64,000 bases of DNA, taken from contig NZ_CP031946.1 in assembly GCF_003443535.1 (NCBI RefSeq), forward strand, positions 868,001 to 932,000. Reading direction: 5' to 3'. Below are positions 8,813 through 17,577 of this stretch, piece after piece (the first letter of the stretch is position 1; the number at the start of each line of letters is the position of its first letter). The notes under the pieces are model-generated. The model ran no database searches. It had not been told where the DNA came from and was given only the letters and a program-made list of their open reading frames with translations. The DNA is from Ruegeria sp. AD91A. GTDB lineage: Bacteria; Pseudomonadota; Alphaproteobacteria; Rhodobacterales; Rhodobacteraceae. The position numbers were made by a program, and so were the translations under genes.

Positions 8813-10471
8813 TCATTCATGCATTGCGGCCTGCGCGCAGAAACAGGACGCTGCAACCGCCCGATCTGCCCGGGCCAGAGCCAGATCCAGGCGTTGTTTG
8901 ACCTGTAGGATTTCAACATCTTCCCCCCGGGCTTTGAGACAATCGTACAGCCCCTTCAGGCTCCACACGTTGTCGGGATGGATCGAAGCGCGGCTGAGCG
9001 AGCCACCAAGGCCAAGATCTTCGCGATAGACAGCCTCTGCTTCTGCCGTATGACCTTGTTCGAACAGCAACGCGCCAAGCGCGTGGCGGGTGGGCTGCAT
9101 CCAGCCCCAGGGCTCGTCATATGGCAGGGTGTCATCCAACTCGACCGAGCGGCGCAAATGGGCAAAAGCGATCTCAAAATTCCCCTTTCGGTACTCGATC
9201 TCACCACGCAGCATTTCCCGGGCAATTTCCAGCAGGTCTATCACGCGGTTGTTGTGCAACCTGCGCGTTTCCGGAACGCATTCCTTGGCTGCGAGAAACA
9301 GGTTCTCTTCCGCTTCAGCATGGGCAACATCACCAGTAGCGGCACGTGCGATGGCGCGGGCGTAGTGGGTCGTGGCCGTCAGGGTACGGTAGAGATCCGG
9401 ATCGGAGGGCAGCTCCAGCGCCTTGGCCTCTTCCCAGCGACCAAAGCGGATCAGGATGTGCGGCCCCATGGACATGTAGCTTTCGAAGTAATCCGCCATG
9501 GGGGGGCTTTCGATACGAAGCATTTCTTCGGGCGTCGTTTCCCACAAACCCTGATTGGCGCGCAGGGCAGGTTCGATTTGTCCCAGAAACAGCGCGCCGT
9601 AGATGGCGAAGTGATAGTTGTGTTGGCGGTAGCCGGTGTAGATATTGAATGCCCCCTCGCGTTCGTAATACTTCAGATCGGCATCCGAGGCTTTTTCGTT
9701 CCAATGCACCACGTTGTGGTAGTGGCCGCAGAGGACGTCGATATGTGTCGGCATGTGAACGAGGTGGCCTGCATCAGGTACCAATGTGCGCAGGACATCA
9801 CCGGCTTTCAGGGCTTTTTCCGGGGTGGGCGACATTTCCATCAGGTGAACATAAAGATGCAGCAGACCGGGATGCGACATGGCGGCCGGATCGCTGGCCA
9901 TGGCTGTTTCCAATACTTCCTGAGCCTCAAGCGTTGCGGCGCCTTCAGCAGGCTGGCCGGTTTTCAGATCCCACATTTTCCAGGGCGTCAGGTTCAAAAG
10001 CGCTTCGACAAAGAGTGTGCGCAGGTCAAGGTGATCGGAGTGCGCAGCGAACGCCGCGCGCATCGCTTCGGCAAAATCGTGATCCCAAAGGTGCATGTCC
10101 TCGGCCGGATCCCGCTGCGGGTATCGCGCTGGAAGGGCCCGGATCAGTGCCTGCTCAACAGGCGTGCAGCCGTCAGCCAATTGAAGTGCGTTTTGCGTGG
10201 CATCATAAGCCAGCGCCAGCGCCTTGCTGCGTCCCTGCTCGTCCTGCAAGTCCCATGGCAGGTTGTAATTCGGTCCCGCCGCGTAGGCGACGCCCCAATA
10301 TGCCATGGCGCATTGGGGGTCATGTTCAGCTGCGCGCTGGAAACAAACTACGGCTTCTTCGTGATTGTATCCATAGGTCCAGTTCAGTCCGCGGTCGAAC
10401 CACAGCTGAGCCTCGGGAACGGAGGTCGTTCCCGGACAGGAATAGCTGCCCAGATCATAGTATTCACGCAT
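8813..10471 (-). CDS. Tetratricopeptide-repeat protein
   Basis: A 552-residue protein without a signal peptide or membrane segment. It is built from helical TPR-like repeats: one near residues 30-65 (YNHEEAVVCFQRAAEHDPQ, then CAMAYWG), others near EAQEVLETAMASDPAAMSHP, and a C-terminal pair with RKGNFEIAFAHLRRSVELDD and ALLFEQGHTAEAEAVYREDL. The repeats suggest a protein-interaction scaffold; no catalytic domain is recognised. The 3' end is convergent with mfd. A short overlapping reading frame downstream (8665-8820) is discussed under rejected observations. Confidence 0.8.
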   Translation of the reverse strand: MREYYDLGSYSCPGTTSVPEAQLWFDRGLNWTYGYNHEEAVVCFQRAAEHDPQCAMAYWGVAYAAGPNYNLPWDLQDEQGRSKALALAYDATQNALQLADGCTPVEQALIRALPARYPQRDPAEDMHLWDHDFAEAMRAAFAAHSDHLDLRTLFVEALLNLTPWKMWDLKTGQPAEGAATLEAQEVLETAMASDPAAMSHPGLLHLYVHLMEMSPTPEKALKAGDVLRTLVPDAGHLVHMPTHIDVLCGHYHNVVHWNEKASDADLKYYEREGAFNIYTGYRQHNYHFAIYGALFLGQIEPALRANQGLWETTPEEMLRIESPPMADYFESYMSMGPHILIRFGRWEEAKALELPSDPDLYRTLTATTHYARAIARAATGDVAHAEAEENLFLAAKECVPETRRLHNNRVIDLLEIAREMLRGEIEYRKGNFEIAFAHLRRSVELDDTLPYDEPWGWMQPTRHALGALLFEQGHTAEAEAVYREDLGLGGSLSRASIHPDNVWSLKGLYDCLKARGEDVEILQVKQRLDLALARADRAVAASCFCAQAAMHE

Positions 10472-10529
10472 CAGAAGCCCTCCGCTCGGTTCAGGTCGAG
10501 AGTAGCGTGTTTCTGACGAGTCGCACAGA

Positions 10530-11738
10530 TCAGGCTGGCAGGCGCTCTTCGACGCGGCCCATATGCAGCATAAGCCCGAAGGCCAGAATGCACATGCTCA
10601 GGACGCCAAATGTCAAAGGCGCGATGGACCCATCGAAAAGCAACCCGATCGGCGCGGCAATAGCCGCAGCCAGAACCGTCGAAATGGATCCGATGACCGA
10701 GGCTGCCATTCCGGCAATATGCCCCATCGGCTCCATCGCGATGGCGTTCAGGTTGCCCAGTGTTACCCCGGCCATGAAAAACACCATGGTTTGCCAGAAT
10801 ACAAACAGTGCAAATGAGGCGTCCGGCGAAAGGTGCATGGTGTTAAGCGTCATAACAAAAGCGGTGATCAGGATTTGCCCCCCCAGCGCCCATGTCACCA
10901 TCCGGCGCATGCCCACACGCACCACAAGTGCTGCATTCAACAAGCTGGCCGACCCAGACATCAAAGCCACGAACCCAAACCAGAATGGAAAGCTGTCGGC
11001 ACGGTCATGGATTACGTCATAGACTGGCTGAACCATTGTCAGCATTGTGAACAGCACCCCCATGCACAGGGTCTGAACCATGATCGAAAGGCGCACGGTC
11101 GGATGGGAAAACATATCCTTCGTGGCCGAGAACATCAGCGGTATGCGGAAGGGACGGCGGTTTTCACGGGCCAGAGATTCCGGCAGGCGAACACCCATCC
11201 AGGAAATGATGACCAGGGCAAACAGAATGAACGACACAAATATCCCGCGCCAGCCAAAAAGGGCGATTACCCCTGCGCCCAACATCGGTGCGGCTGCGGG
11301 TACCAGCGTGAAAATCATCATCGCGATCGAGATGATCCGCGCCATTTCGCGGCCCGAATACAGGTCGCGAATGATTGCCATGGCAACCACGCGCGGACCT
11401 GCGGCGCCCAGCCCCTGAACCACGCGCGCAATCAATACCAGCTCCAGTGAAGAACTGGCCCATGCGACGGCAGAAGCTGCTATGTACAAAGCCGCGCCGC
11501 CGTAAATGACCGGTTTTCGTCCGATCGCGTCAGAGAGAGGGCCGGTAAAGAAAGTGCCGATCCCCATTCCAAGGACAAAAGACGTCAGGATAAGTTGGGC
11601 ACGGTTAACGTCATCGGGGCTGAGCTGCGCGCCGATCTCGGGCAGCGCAGGCAGCATAGAATCGATCGAAAAGGCGATGGTGGCGAACATCATTGCAATC
11701 AGCGCAATGAATTCCGCCTTCGACATGCGATTAGCCAT
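10530..11738 (-). CDS. Bcr/CflA-type MFS multidrug efflux transporter
   Basis: A 402-residue protein with about twelve hydrophobic segments, typical of the 12-helix DHA1 branch of the major facilitator superfamily. Helix 1 ends in the DSMLPALPEIGAQL pattern characteristic of Bcr/CflA drug-proton antiporters. The loop 2-3 motif is present as GPLSDAIGRKPVIYGG. The antiporter motif in helix 5 reads LVPAAAPMLGAGVIALFGWR. The family exports small hydrophobic drugs using the proton gradient in the inner membrane; the substrate here is unknown. Its start lies 58 bp from the end of the TPR gene on the same strand, so cotranscription is uncertain. Confidence 0.9.
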   Translation of the reverse strand: MANRMSKAEFIALIAMMFATIAFSIDSMLPALPEIGAQLSPDDVNRAQLILTSFVLGMGIGTFFTGPLSDAIGRKPVIYGGAALYIAASAVAWASSSLELVLIARVVQGLGAAGPRVVAMAIIRDLYSGREMARIISIAMMIFTLVPAAAPMLGAGVIALFGWRGIFVSFILFALVIISWMGVRLPESLARENRRPFRIPLMFSATKDMFSHPTVRLSIMVQTLCMGVLFTMLTMVQPVYDVIHDRADSFPFWFGFVALMSGSASLLNAALVVRVGMRRMVTWALGGQILITAFVMTLNTMHLSPDASFALFVFWQTMVFFMAGVTLGNLNAIAMEPMGHIAGMAASVIGSISTVLAAAIAAPIGLLFDGSIAPLTFGVLSMCILAFGLMLHMGRVEERLPA

Positions 11739-11814
11739 GAAGCACTCCTAACCCGTTCGCGCTATCACGGCGGGTCGGCATAGGCCAGACTGGAAATTTG
11801 CACAGACCTCTGTG

Positions 11815-12474
11815 CTATTCTGCAGGGGAAGCCTCAAGTTGAGACATGATCTCAGCGATTACTTTCTCCCACATTTCAGGAGGTTGCGCGCCCGGCACCG
11901 CATGTTGGTTCGCGACAATGAAGGTCGGAACCGAACTGACGCCCATTTCGCGAGAATGAGCATCGCGGTTGCGGATATCCTCGCGGTCGGCGTCGGATTT
12001 CAGCAGCTTCATGACCACGGCTGCGTCCATTCCGGTGCTGTCTGCGATGTCGGCCAACACCTCGTGGTCGCCGATGTCGCGGCCCTGCACGAAATAGGCG
12101 TCGAACAGCGCATCCACCACCTCGTTCTGCTTGCCCTCGATCCCTGCCCAGTGGATCAGGCGATGGGCGTCCAGCGTGTTGGGGGTACGTTTCATGGCCT
12201 CGAAGTTGATGTTCAGACCGGCCTTTTCGGCATGTTCCACCACCGGCGCATAGGCGCGCAACGCGCCGTCCTTGCCGCCGAACTTGCGCTCAAGATACTC
12301 GCGCCGATCCATACCCGCATCCGGCATGTCAGGATTCAACTGGAACGGATGCCATTCAATGACAAAGGGGTGGTCGGGCACATTGGCCAGAGCCTTGTCC
12401 AGATGGGTTTTGCCAATATAGCACCACGGGCAGATCGGATCGGACAGGATATCGAGCTTGACGGTCTGGGTCAT
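11815..12474 (-). CDS. DsbA-family (FrnE-like) oxidoreductase
   Basis: A 219-residue cytosolic thioredoxin-fold protein of the FrnE/2-hydroxychromene-2-carboxylate isomerase branch of the DsbA family. The redox motif is in DILSDPICPWCYIGK (C-P-W-C). A conserved cis-proline region is seen in GVSSVPTFIV. There is no signal peptide, unlike true periplasmic DsbA. The ATG at 12474 overlaps the stop of the upstream ligase gene in an ATGA, so translation is probably coupled. A longer in-frame extension to 12849 overlaps the ligase entirely and was rejected. Its substrate is unknown; thiol-disulfide chemistry is the safest reading. Confidence 0.88.
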   Translation of the reverse strand: MTQTVKLDILSDPICPWCYIGKTHLDKALANVPDHPFVIEWHPFQLNPDMPDAGMDRREYLERKFGGKDGALRAYAPVVEHAEKAGLNINFEAMKRTPNTLDAHRLIHWAGIEGKQNEVVDALFDAYFVQGRDIGDHEVLADIADSTGMDAAVVMKLLKSDADREDIRNRDAHSREMGVSSVPTFIVANQHAVPGAQPPEMWEKVIAEIMSQLEASPAE

Positions 12475-13988
12475 TTTGTTGGTGCCTCGAAATAGGCCGG
12501 CAGCGCCCGGCGCAGGAGTTTGCCATTTCCGCCGGTTGGCAGGGCAGGCAAATGGATGAAGGCGCGAGGCTGTTTGTACCGCGCCAGGTTGGCTTCGACA
12601 TAGGTGCGCAACGGCGTATCGTCCAGCTTTTCCGGGCCCGTATAAAAGGCCGCTATCACAAATGTGTCCGGTTTGACCTCGACTGCCGCTGCGCCGACTT
12701 GGGTTATGCCCGGATAGCGGGCAAGAACGGCTTCGACCTCGACCGGGGACACGCGATAGCCACCCGCGTTCATCATGTCGTCGTCGCGGCCCAGATAGCT
12801 GATCTGGCCATCCACTGCCATGGCCCCCTGATCGCCAGTCAGAAACCATTCACCCTGCATCCGCGTTTCAACGTCCTCGGGTGCGTTAAGATAGGTCAGC
12901 ATCAACCCGGGGTCAGAGCGGTGAATGGCAATTGTACCTTCCTGCCCCTGTGGCACCGGACCGTCCGGACCAAGGATCGCCACTCGACGCCCGGGTTGCG
13001 GTTGTCCCAGTGCGTCGCCGCGCGCAAGATGGTCCGGGCTGGAGGAAATGAAGGTAGAGCATTCGGACATGCCGTAGGCTTCGAACAGCTCGGTGCCGGT
13101 GGCATTCAGCCACTGTTCGTGCAGGGCGCGCGACAGTTTCTCGCCCGCGCATAATCCGTGGCGCAGGTCTGGCAGCTCCATCCGATTGCGCCCTTGCAAT
13201 ATCTTGCGAAAGACCCCCGGAGCCGCAGCAAAGATCGTTGCACCGTGCTGGCGTAGCAAGGCAGGCAACGCATTGATTTCGGTGCCGGGTTCCGGGATCA
13301 GGGCCGTCGCACCGATGGTCCATGGGTCCATCAAGCCAGTGCCCAGCGTATAGGTCCAGTTGAAAGCCCCCGCGTGACACAGCCGGTCGGTCTCGCGCAG
13401 ACCATACCAGCCATCGACCATCATCTGCCGCGCCCAGATTGCCCGGTGGGCATGGGCCACGGCACGAGGCTTGCCCGAAGTTCCAGAGGTGTAGACGACA
13501 TAGGCCATACGTTCCGGATCGCCCATGTCAAAACCTGCCGTGGGCAGGTTTCGCATCGCTTTCAACGCGTCCAGCCTGATCTGCTTGGAATGCGAGGCAC
13601 AGGCAACATCCGGATCGCGCAGTATGGCCGCCGGAGAAAGCTCGTCGATCATTTTGGCGGTTTCGGGTTCCGTCAGTTGCGACGATGTCGGCACCGGTAC
13701 GATACCCACGGCAATTGCACCCAGATAGGCAATCGGGAAGTCCACCGTATTGCCCAGCCGCATCAGGGCGATATCTCCGGGTTTCAATCCTGCCCGCAGC
13801 AACCCCGCGCCGGTGCCCAGCACGGCTGTTTTCAGATTGCGAAAGCTCCAATCCTGCGTATCGTTTTCACGCAAGACTGACAAAGCCACTTTATCCGGGG
13901 CTTGATCCGCGCAGCCCAGAACATGAGCTGCCAGATTGAAAGGCGTGGGGCAGGGCGCAGGCGCCCCCTGATCGAATATTGACAACAT
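12471..13988 (-). CDS. Class I adenylate-forming acyl/aryl-CoA ligase
   Basis: A 505-residue member of the ANL superfamily, which activates a carboxylate as its acyl-AMP and transfers it to CoA. The P-loop reads YVVYTSGTSGKPRAVAHAH. The adenine-binding motif is ELFEAYGMSECS and the hinge region contains WFLTGDQGAMAVDGQISYLG. A C-terminal GNGKLLRRALP holds the catalytic lysine. The overall shape, with a short N-terminal domain, is closer to benzoate/short-chain acyl ligases than to long-chain FadD, but substrate cannot be assigned. It forms a two-gene unit with the DsbA-like gene, and the XRE-cupin regulator is divergently transcribed 65 bp away. That arrangement makes the regulator a candidate controller. 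Confidence 0.87.
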   Translation of the reverse strand: MLSIFDQGAPAPCPTPFNLAAHVLGCADQAPDKVALSVLRENDTQDWSFRNLKTAVLGTGAGLLRAGLKPGDIALMRLGNTVDFPIAYLGAIAVGIVPVPTSSQLTEPETAKMIDELSPAAILRDPDVACASHSKQIRLDALKAMRNLPTAGFDMGDPERMAYVVYTSGTSGKPRAVAHAHRAIWARQMMVDGWYGLRETDRLCHAGAFNWTYTLGTGLMDPWTIGATALIPEPGTEINALPALLRQHGATIFAAAPGVFRKILQGRNRMELPDLRHGLCAGEKLSRALHEQWLNATGTELFEAYGMSECSTFISSSPDHLARGDALGQPQPGRRVAILGPDGPVPQGQEGTIAIHRSDPGLMLTYLNAPEDVETRMQGEWFLTGDQGAMAVDGQISYLGRDDDMMNAGGYRVSPVEVEAVLARYPGITQVGAAAVEVKPDTFVIAAFYTGPEKLDDTPLRTYVEANLARYKQPRAFIHLPALPTGGNGKLLRRALPAYFEAPTK

Positions 13989-14052
13989 GGCCTCTGGCTA
14001 TCGCGCCGCCTGTCGCGTTGCAAGCGTGGCTGGCCGGGCCTATAGAAGGGTC

Positions 14053-14676
14053 ATGAGCACTCAAGATCCCAAATCTCTGATCCGAATTGCCCGCAACTCT
14101 GGCGAACACACCGAAGTTGAACCGTTGGACCTTGGCGCGCGTGTGAGAGAGCTGCGCAAAGCACGGGAATGGACATTGGAGCAAGCCGCCAGTCAGGCCG
14201 GTTTGGCACGTTCGACCCTCAGCAAGATCGAAAACGGGCAGATGTCGCCGACCTACGACGCGCTCAAGAAGCTTGCGACTGGATTGGAGATTTCGGTTCC
14301 GCAGCTTTTCACGCCGCCCCAGCGCGATCAGGTGATCGGGCGTATGGCGATAACCCGTCTGGGCGACGGCACGGCGCACGCCACAACCACTTATGAACAT
14401 GAGTTGCTGGCCGAAACCCTGACCAAGAAACAAATGCTGCCCTATCGCGCGCGGGTCCGCGCGAGATCAATGGAGGAATTTGACGGCTGGGTGCGCCATG
14501 ACGGAGAAGAGTTCATGTATGTACTGACCGGTGTCGTCAAGCTTTACACCGAGTTTTATGAGCCGGTGGAGATGCGCAGGGGCGACAGCGCCTATTACGA
14601 CGGCAGCATGGGCCACAATGTGATTTCCGTCAGTGACGAAGACGCGACTATCCTTTGGGTCACATCACTTGCTTAA
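14053..14676 (+). CDS. XRE-family regulator with C-terminal cupin domain
   Basis: A 207-residue DNA-binding protein. The HTH spans about residues 28-83, with RVRELRKAREWTLEQAASQA and GLARSTLSKIENGQMSPTYD. The cupin sensor domain (about 130-205) includes HDGEEFMYVLTGVVKLYTEF and GDSAYYDGSMGHNVISV, so it probably binds a small ligand or metal. I started at the ATG at 14053, preceded by GAAGG. An upstream ATG at 13987 would overlap the divergent ligase start. This SutR/PuuR-like architecture commonly regulates a neighbouring catabolic gene, here most likely the divergent ligase. The 3' end overlaps the convergent small gene by 12 bp. Confidence 0.88.
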   Translation: MSTQDPKSLIRIARNSGEHTEVEPLDLGARVRELRKAREWTLEQAASQAGLARSTLSKIENGQMSPTYDALKKLATGLEISVPQLFTPPQRDQVIGRMAITRLGDGTAHATTTYEHELLAETLTKKQMLPYRARVRARSMEEFDGWVRHDGEEFMYVLTGVVKLYTEFYEPVEMRRGDSAYYDGSMGHNVISVSDEDATILWVTSLA

Positions 14677-14904
14677 AGCGGCACTGCTGAATTCACGGTT
14701 CAGCCCTTCGGTGAACAGGAAGTCTTCGACCTCCTCATGCGCCTCATTCATTGTAAGTTGGTGACGTTCGGCCAAATAGGCTTCAAATCCTTTTCGATCC
14801 TTCAACACGCGCATCATGTCTTTGTCACGCAAGTTCGGAAAACGCCGCTTTGCGCGTTCGCAGGCCGCGCTCCAGTCTTTTGTAAGATCGGTCCAGTTCA
14901 TCAT
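14665..14904 (-). CDS. Small CsbD-like protein
   Basis: A 79-residue protein starting at the first of two adjacent ATG codons (14904 and 14901). The opening MMNWTDLTKDW and the later region LKDRKGFEAYLAERHQLTMN, then EAHEEVEDFL, follow the spacing of CsbD/YjbJ general-stress proteins (MNxDxxxGxW and a later LxxxxGxxxxxAxxxVxxF). The central glycines of that family are missing, so the assignment is tentative. It lacks signal and membrane sequences. It converges on the XRE-cupin gene with a 12-bp overlap. A longer reading frame to 15183 has an unconvincing proline-rich N terminus and was not used. Confidence 0.6.
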   Translation of the reverse strand: MMNWTDLTKDWSAACERAKRRFPNLRDKDMMRVLKDRKGFEAYLAERHQLTMNEAHEEVEDFLFTEGLNREFSSAALSK

Positions 14905-15461
14905 CAATGAGCTTCCCTTAGCAACGATTAGGACTGCTCTCCCCCACATCAGAGTACGAACGGGGTGCCGTAACGAAAGACATGACAAAATGTCGCATCC
15001 TGAGGCCGCGCCTTTTTTGGGGGGAATTGTGCCCGCTGCGAAGTATCCGCAGCGGGGCGACGGGCCTACATTTGGTGTGAGTGGTGGCGGGCCCGGTTGT
15101 TCTTTGGTTCCCAGCGTCCGATTGTCCGGGCAGTCCGGGATCTTGGGCTGGCACCAGCTATCTATGACGACTAAATATGCCATTTTATACAGGTTTTTCT
15201 AGATGAGTAAAACTGTTTGAGGGCGTTTCCTGCGGGATCACCCGGTGGTGATTGTGTTGGCGGCCCAGTACGGCGGTTTGGGTGCAATCAAACGATATCT
15301 TGTATGACGCGGCAATGTGCTGAATTTTGCCGACTGATGGAGTCTTCCTGACCGCAGATTGTATAGAACTGCTGAAACTTCGAGCTTCTGACGTTCGGAA
15401 TGCCCGCTTGGAAAAACCCGCCGGGATCACATACCCATCGGCTGGCCCTGGGATCACGCCT
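14905..15461. other. Gene-poor interval with a strong hairpin
   Basis: No convincing gene lies in these 557 bases. A perfect nine-base inverted repeat, CCCGCTGCG (15032-15040) and CGCAGCGGG (15048-15056), has a seven-base loop but no U-tract on either side. A short GACAT-N6-ATGTC repeat occurs near 14979-14994. Two opposite reading frames of about 110 codons (15327-15662 forward, 15185-15514 reverse) overlap the binding-protein gene end and show no family features. Confidence 0.4.
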
Positions 15462-17279
15462 CTACCGGGCGTCGTACCACCACACTTCTGGCATGTATTG
15501 CGGACCGTCACCATAGATGGGCAGGGTTTTCGGGTGCTTCAGTTCCTTGACATGCGCAATTCGTCCGATGTCAAAGCTCCAGATCGGGATGACATAGCGG
15601 CCTGCTGTCAGTACCCGGTCCAGCGCGCGGGTGGCATCGGTGAAGTCCTCGCGGGTTTTTGAGGCGAGCATGGCATCGATCATTGCGTCAACTGCGGGCG
15701 AGGATACGCCCATCAGGTTGCGTGTGCCGGGGGCATCAGCAGTCTCGCTGCCCCAATAAAGACGCTGTTCGTTGCCAGGAGACAGAGAAAGCGCCCGGCG
15801 GAACGTCGTGACGTCAAAGTCCAGTTCAGAGGTGCGTCCGACATATTGGGCATTGTCGACTTGTTCCGTCGTGACCTGAATGCCAAGGCGTTCCAGCGCG
15901 CGGGAATAGATCTCGACCACTGTTGCCATCTCGCTGTCGCCCTGTTGAAGCAGGAAAGTCACCTGAAAAGCATCACCATTTCCATTGCGCAGTGCGCCGT
16001 CCTGAACGGTCCAACCTGCCTCGGTCAAAAGCTTGGTGGCCTCGCGAAGGTTTGCCCGGTTCCGGGCCGACCCGTCACCCTTCGGCAGCTCATACCCTTC
16101 CAACGTGCCTGGCAACAGGATGTCAGCGTAAGGAAGCAACAGGTCTCTTACCTGCCCTTGGGCCGGGCCGGGCTGCATGGCAAGGTCGGACCCCGAGAAA
16201 TAAGACGCGATCCTTGGTTGGGCGCCACCGGTTACCGTGTCGTTGATGAACTCAAAATTGAAGGCAAGCATCAGCGCTTCGCGCACACGCCAGTCGTCGA
16301 ACGGGGCCTTTCGTGTATTCATCACGAACCCGGTCATTCCCGAAGGTTTTCCATGCGGAATTTCAGTTTTGATCACATCGCCCCGCTGCACAGCGGGAAA
16401 GTTGTATTGCGTGTCCCATTTGTCGGCATTGAATTCACGGACGGCCGACAACTCTCCGGCCTTGAAGGCTTCGAACAAGACGCTGCCGTCGCCGTAGAAT
16501 TCGATCCGCAGCTCATTAAGGTTCATGGTGCCGCGGCGAAACGGAATGTCGTTCCCCCAATAGTCCGGATTGCGTCGCAGATTCACGTGGCGTCCCGCTT
16601 CGTAGCTATCGATCACATAAGGGCCGGTTCCAATCGGCACATCATGCAGTTGCGCGTCAGCGAAGTCCTTTCCCTCCCATTGTGCCTTTTGCAGGATCGG
16701 ACGCATCCCTGCCAGCAGCGCAAGCTCTCGATCGGGTTCATTGAACGTGATCCTCACCGAGCGCGGGCCTGTTTGTTCGATGTCGTCGATCTTGCCCCAA
16801 AGACCGCGATAGCGCAGATGCCCCTGCGTGCCCAAAGTCTCGTAAGACCAGATCACATCATCGATCGTGACCGGGCTGCCGTCGGAAAAACGCGCCTCTT
16901 CCCGCAGGGTGAATTCGACCCAGGACCGGTCTGGATCGGTCTCAACTGATTCGGCTAACAGCCCGTAAAGTGTGAAAGGTTCGTCCCAGGATCGCCCCAT
17001 CAGGCTTTCATGGGTCCAGAAAGGCAATTGCCATGGCGAAGTGCCTTTTTGCAAAAACGGGTTCAGACTGTTAAAGCCGCCCGTGTTTCCGAAAACAGCT
17101 TTGCCACCTTTGGGCGCATCCGGGTTCGCATAGGGGAGAGACACAAAATCCGGTGGTAGGGCCGGGTCCCCGTACATAGCTATGCCATGAGACGATTCTG
17201 CATGGGCGACAGACATCACGAAAATGCTGGCGATTCCCGCCGCAAGTGATCGAAACGGACGGAGAAATTCCGGGCTCAT
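15462..17279 (-). CDS. Periplasmic oligopeptide/solute-binding protein (SBP family 5)
   Basis: A 605-residue protein with an N-terminal signal peptide ending near SVAHAESSHG. The body has family 5 features: GGFNSLNPF near the N terminus, then LYGLLAESVETDPDRSWVEF, LREEARFSDGSPVTIDDVIW and later TGPYVIDSYEAGRHVNLRRN. The closest family style is YejA, which binds peptides for the YejABEF importer. No permease or ATPase genes are adjacent: downstream is a 557-bp gene-poor gap and upstream a candidate small RNA. It therefore either serves a transporter encoded elsewhere or has another binding role. Confidence 0.9.
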   Translation of the reverse strand: MSPEFLRPFRSLAAGIASIFVMSVAHAESSHGIAMYGDPALPPDFVSLPYANPDAPKGGKAVFGNTGGFNSLNPFLQKGTSPWQLPFWTHESLMGRSWDEPFTLYGLLAESVETDPDRSWVEFTLREEARFSDGSPVTIDDVIWSYETLGTQGHLRYRGLWGKIDDIEQTGPRSVRITFNEPDRELALLAGMRPILQKAQWEGKDFADAQLHDVPIGTGPYVIDSYEAGRHVNLRRNPDYWGNDIPFRRGTMNLNELRIEFYGDGSVLFEAFKAGELSAVREFNADKWDTQYNFPAVQRGDVIKTEIPHGKPSGMTGFVMNTRKAPFDDWRVREALMLAFNFEFINDTVTGGAQPRIASYFSGSDLAMQPGPAQGQVRDLLLPYADILLPGTLEGYELPKGDGSARNRANLREATKLLTEAGWTVQDGALRNGNGDAFQVTFLLQQGDSEMATVVEIYSRALERLGIQVTTEQVDNAQYVGRTSELDFDVTTFRRALSLSPGNEQRLYWGSETADAPGTRNLMGVSSPAVDAMIDAMLASKTREDFTDATRALDRVLTAGRYVIPIWSFDIGRIAHVKELKHPKTLPIYGDGPQYMPEVWWYDAR

Positions 17280-17358
17280 TTTGGAAACAATCCTGCTCTG
17301 GCCTTATTTTGTTGGAGATCATCGTAGTGATGATTTTTCTTATTATCAAACTTTTAGC

Positions 17359-17387
17359 TTGGACCAAGGCGCAGAATTGCTTATAAA
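17359..17387 (+). promoter_or_regulatory. Candidate sigma-70-type promoter of the small RNA
   Basis: TTGGAC at 17359-17364 and TATAAA at 17382-17387 are separated by exactly 17 bases. The -10 matches the consensus in five of six positions; the -35 is weaker. Initiation would be expected near 17394. Confidence 0.45.
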
Positions 17388-17393
17388 GGTTGC

Positions 17394-17468
17394 ACTGCTC
17401 GATAGGTTTCTTGCCTGTATGAAACCTGCCTCAATAACTTAACGCCCGCTTCGTGCGGGCGTTTTTTT
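17394..17468 (+). ncRNA. Candidate small RNA of about 75 nt
   Basis: Between the divergently oriented binding-protein gene (reverse, starting at 17279) and bdhA (forward) there is a promoter-like pair, then a hairpin AGGTTTC (17404-17410) / GAAACCT (17421-17427), an unpaired spacer TGCCTCAATAACTT region, and a textbook intrinsic terminator. No ORF with a ribosome-binding site lies inside. The forward transcript would begin de novo in this gap and end 110 bp before bdhA. This suggests a free-standing trans-acting small RNA. The 5' end is a guess. Confidence 0.45.
17441..17468 (+). terminator. Strong intrinsic terminator upstream of bdhA
   Basis: AACGCCCGC (17441-17449) pairs perfectly with GCGGGCGTT (17455-17463) around a TTCGT loop, and a run of T follows to 17468. 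No annotated forward gene ends just before it, which is why a small RNA is proposed. Confidence 0.9.
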
Positions 17469-17577
17469 GTGCGTCGCGAAGTCTCAGGCCGGGATTCCAA
17501 TCTGATGTGTTTCCCCGTTTTCTTTGCAGGTGCAGCATGGCATGGTGCGCCTGATTAACGCTTGAGGGAGAATGGAC

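Noticed and set aside
8665..8820. A 51-codon reverse frame (MNEVCWIALPRDASGGDTFS...) overlapping the end of the TPR gene.
   Set aside because: It could be translationally coupled, but its stop overlaps the mfd stop, its composition gives no family signal, and no separate ribosome-binding site is visible. I do not call it a gene.
12475..12849. N-terminal extension of the DsbA-like protein to 12849.
   Set aside because: The extra 125 codons lie antisense-free but fully within the ligase gene in another frame and are not thioredoxin-like; the ATGA overlap start is the better choice.
15327..15662. A 111-codon forward frame near the end of the binding-protein gene.
   Set aside because: It runs antisense into the coding region and has no family features or ribosome-binding site.
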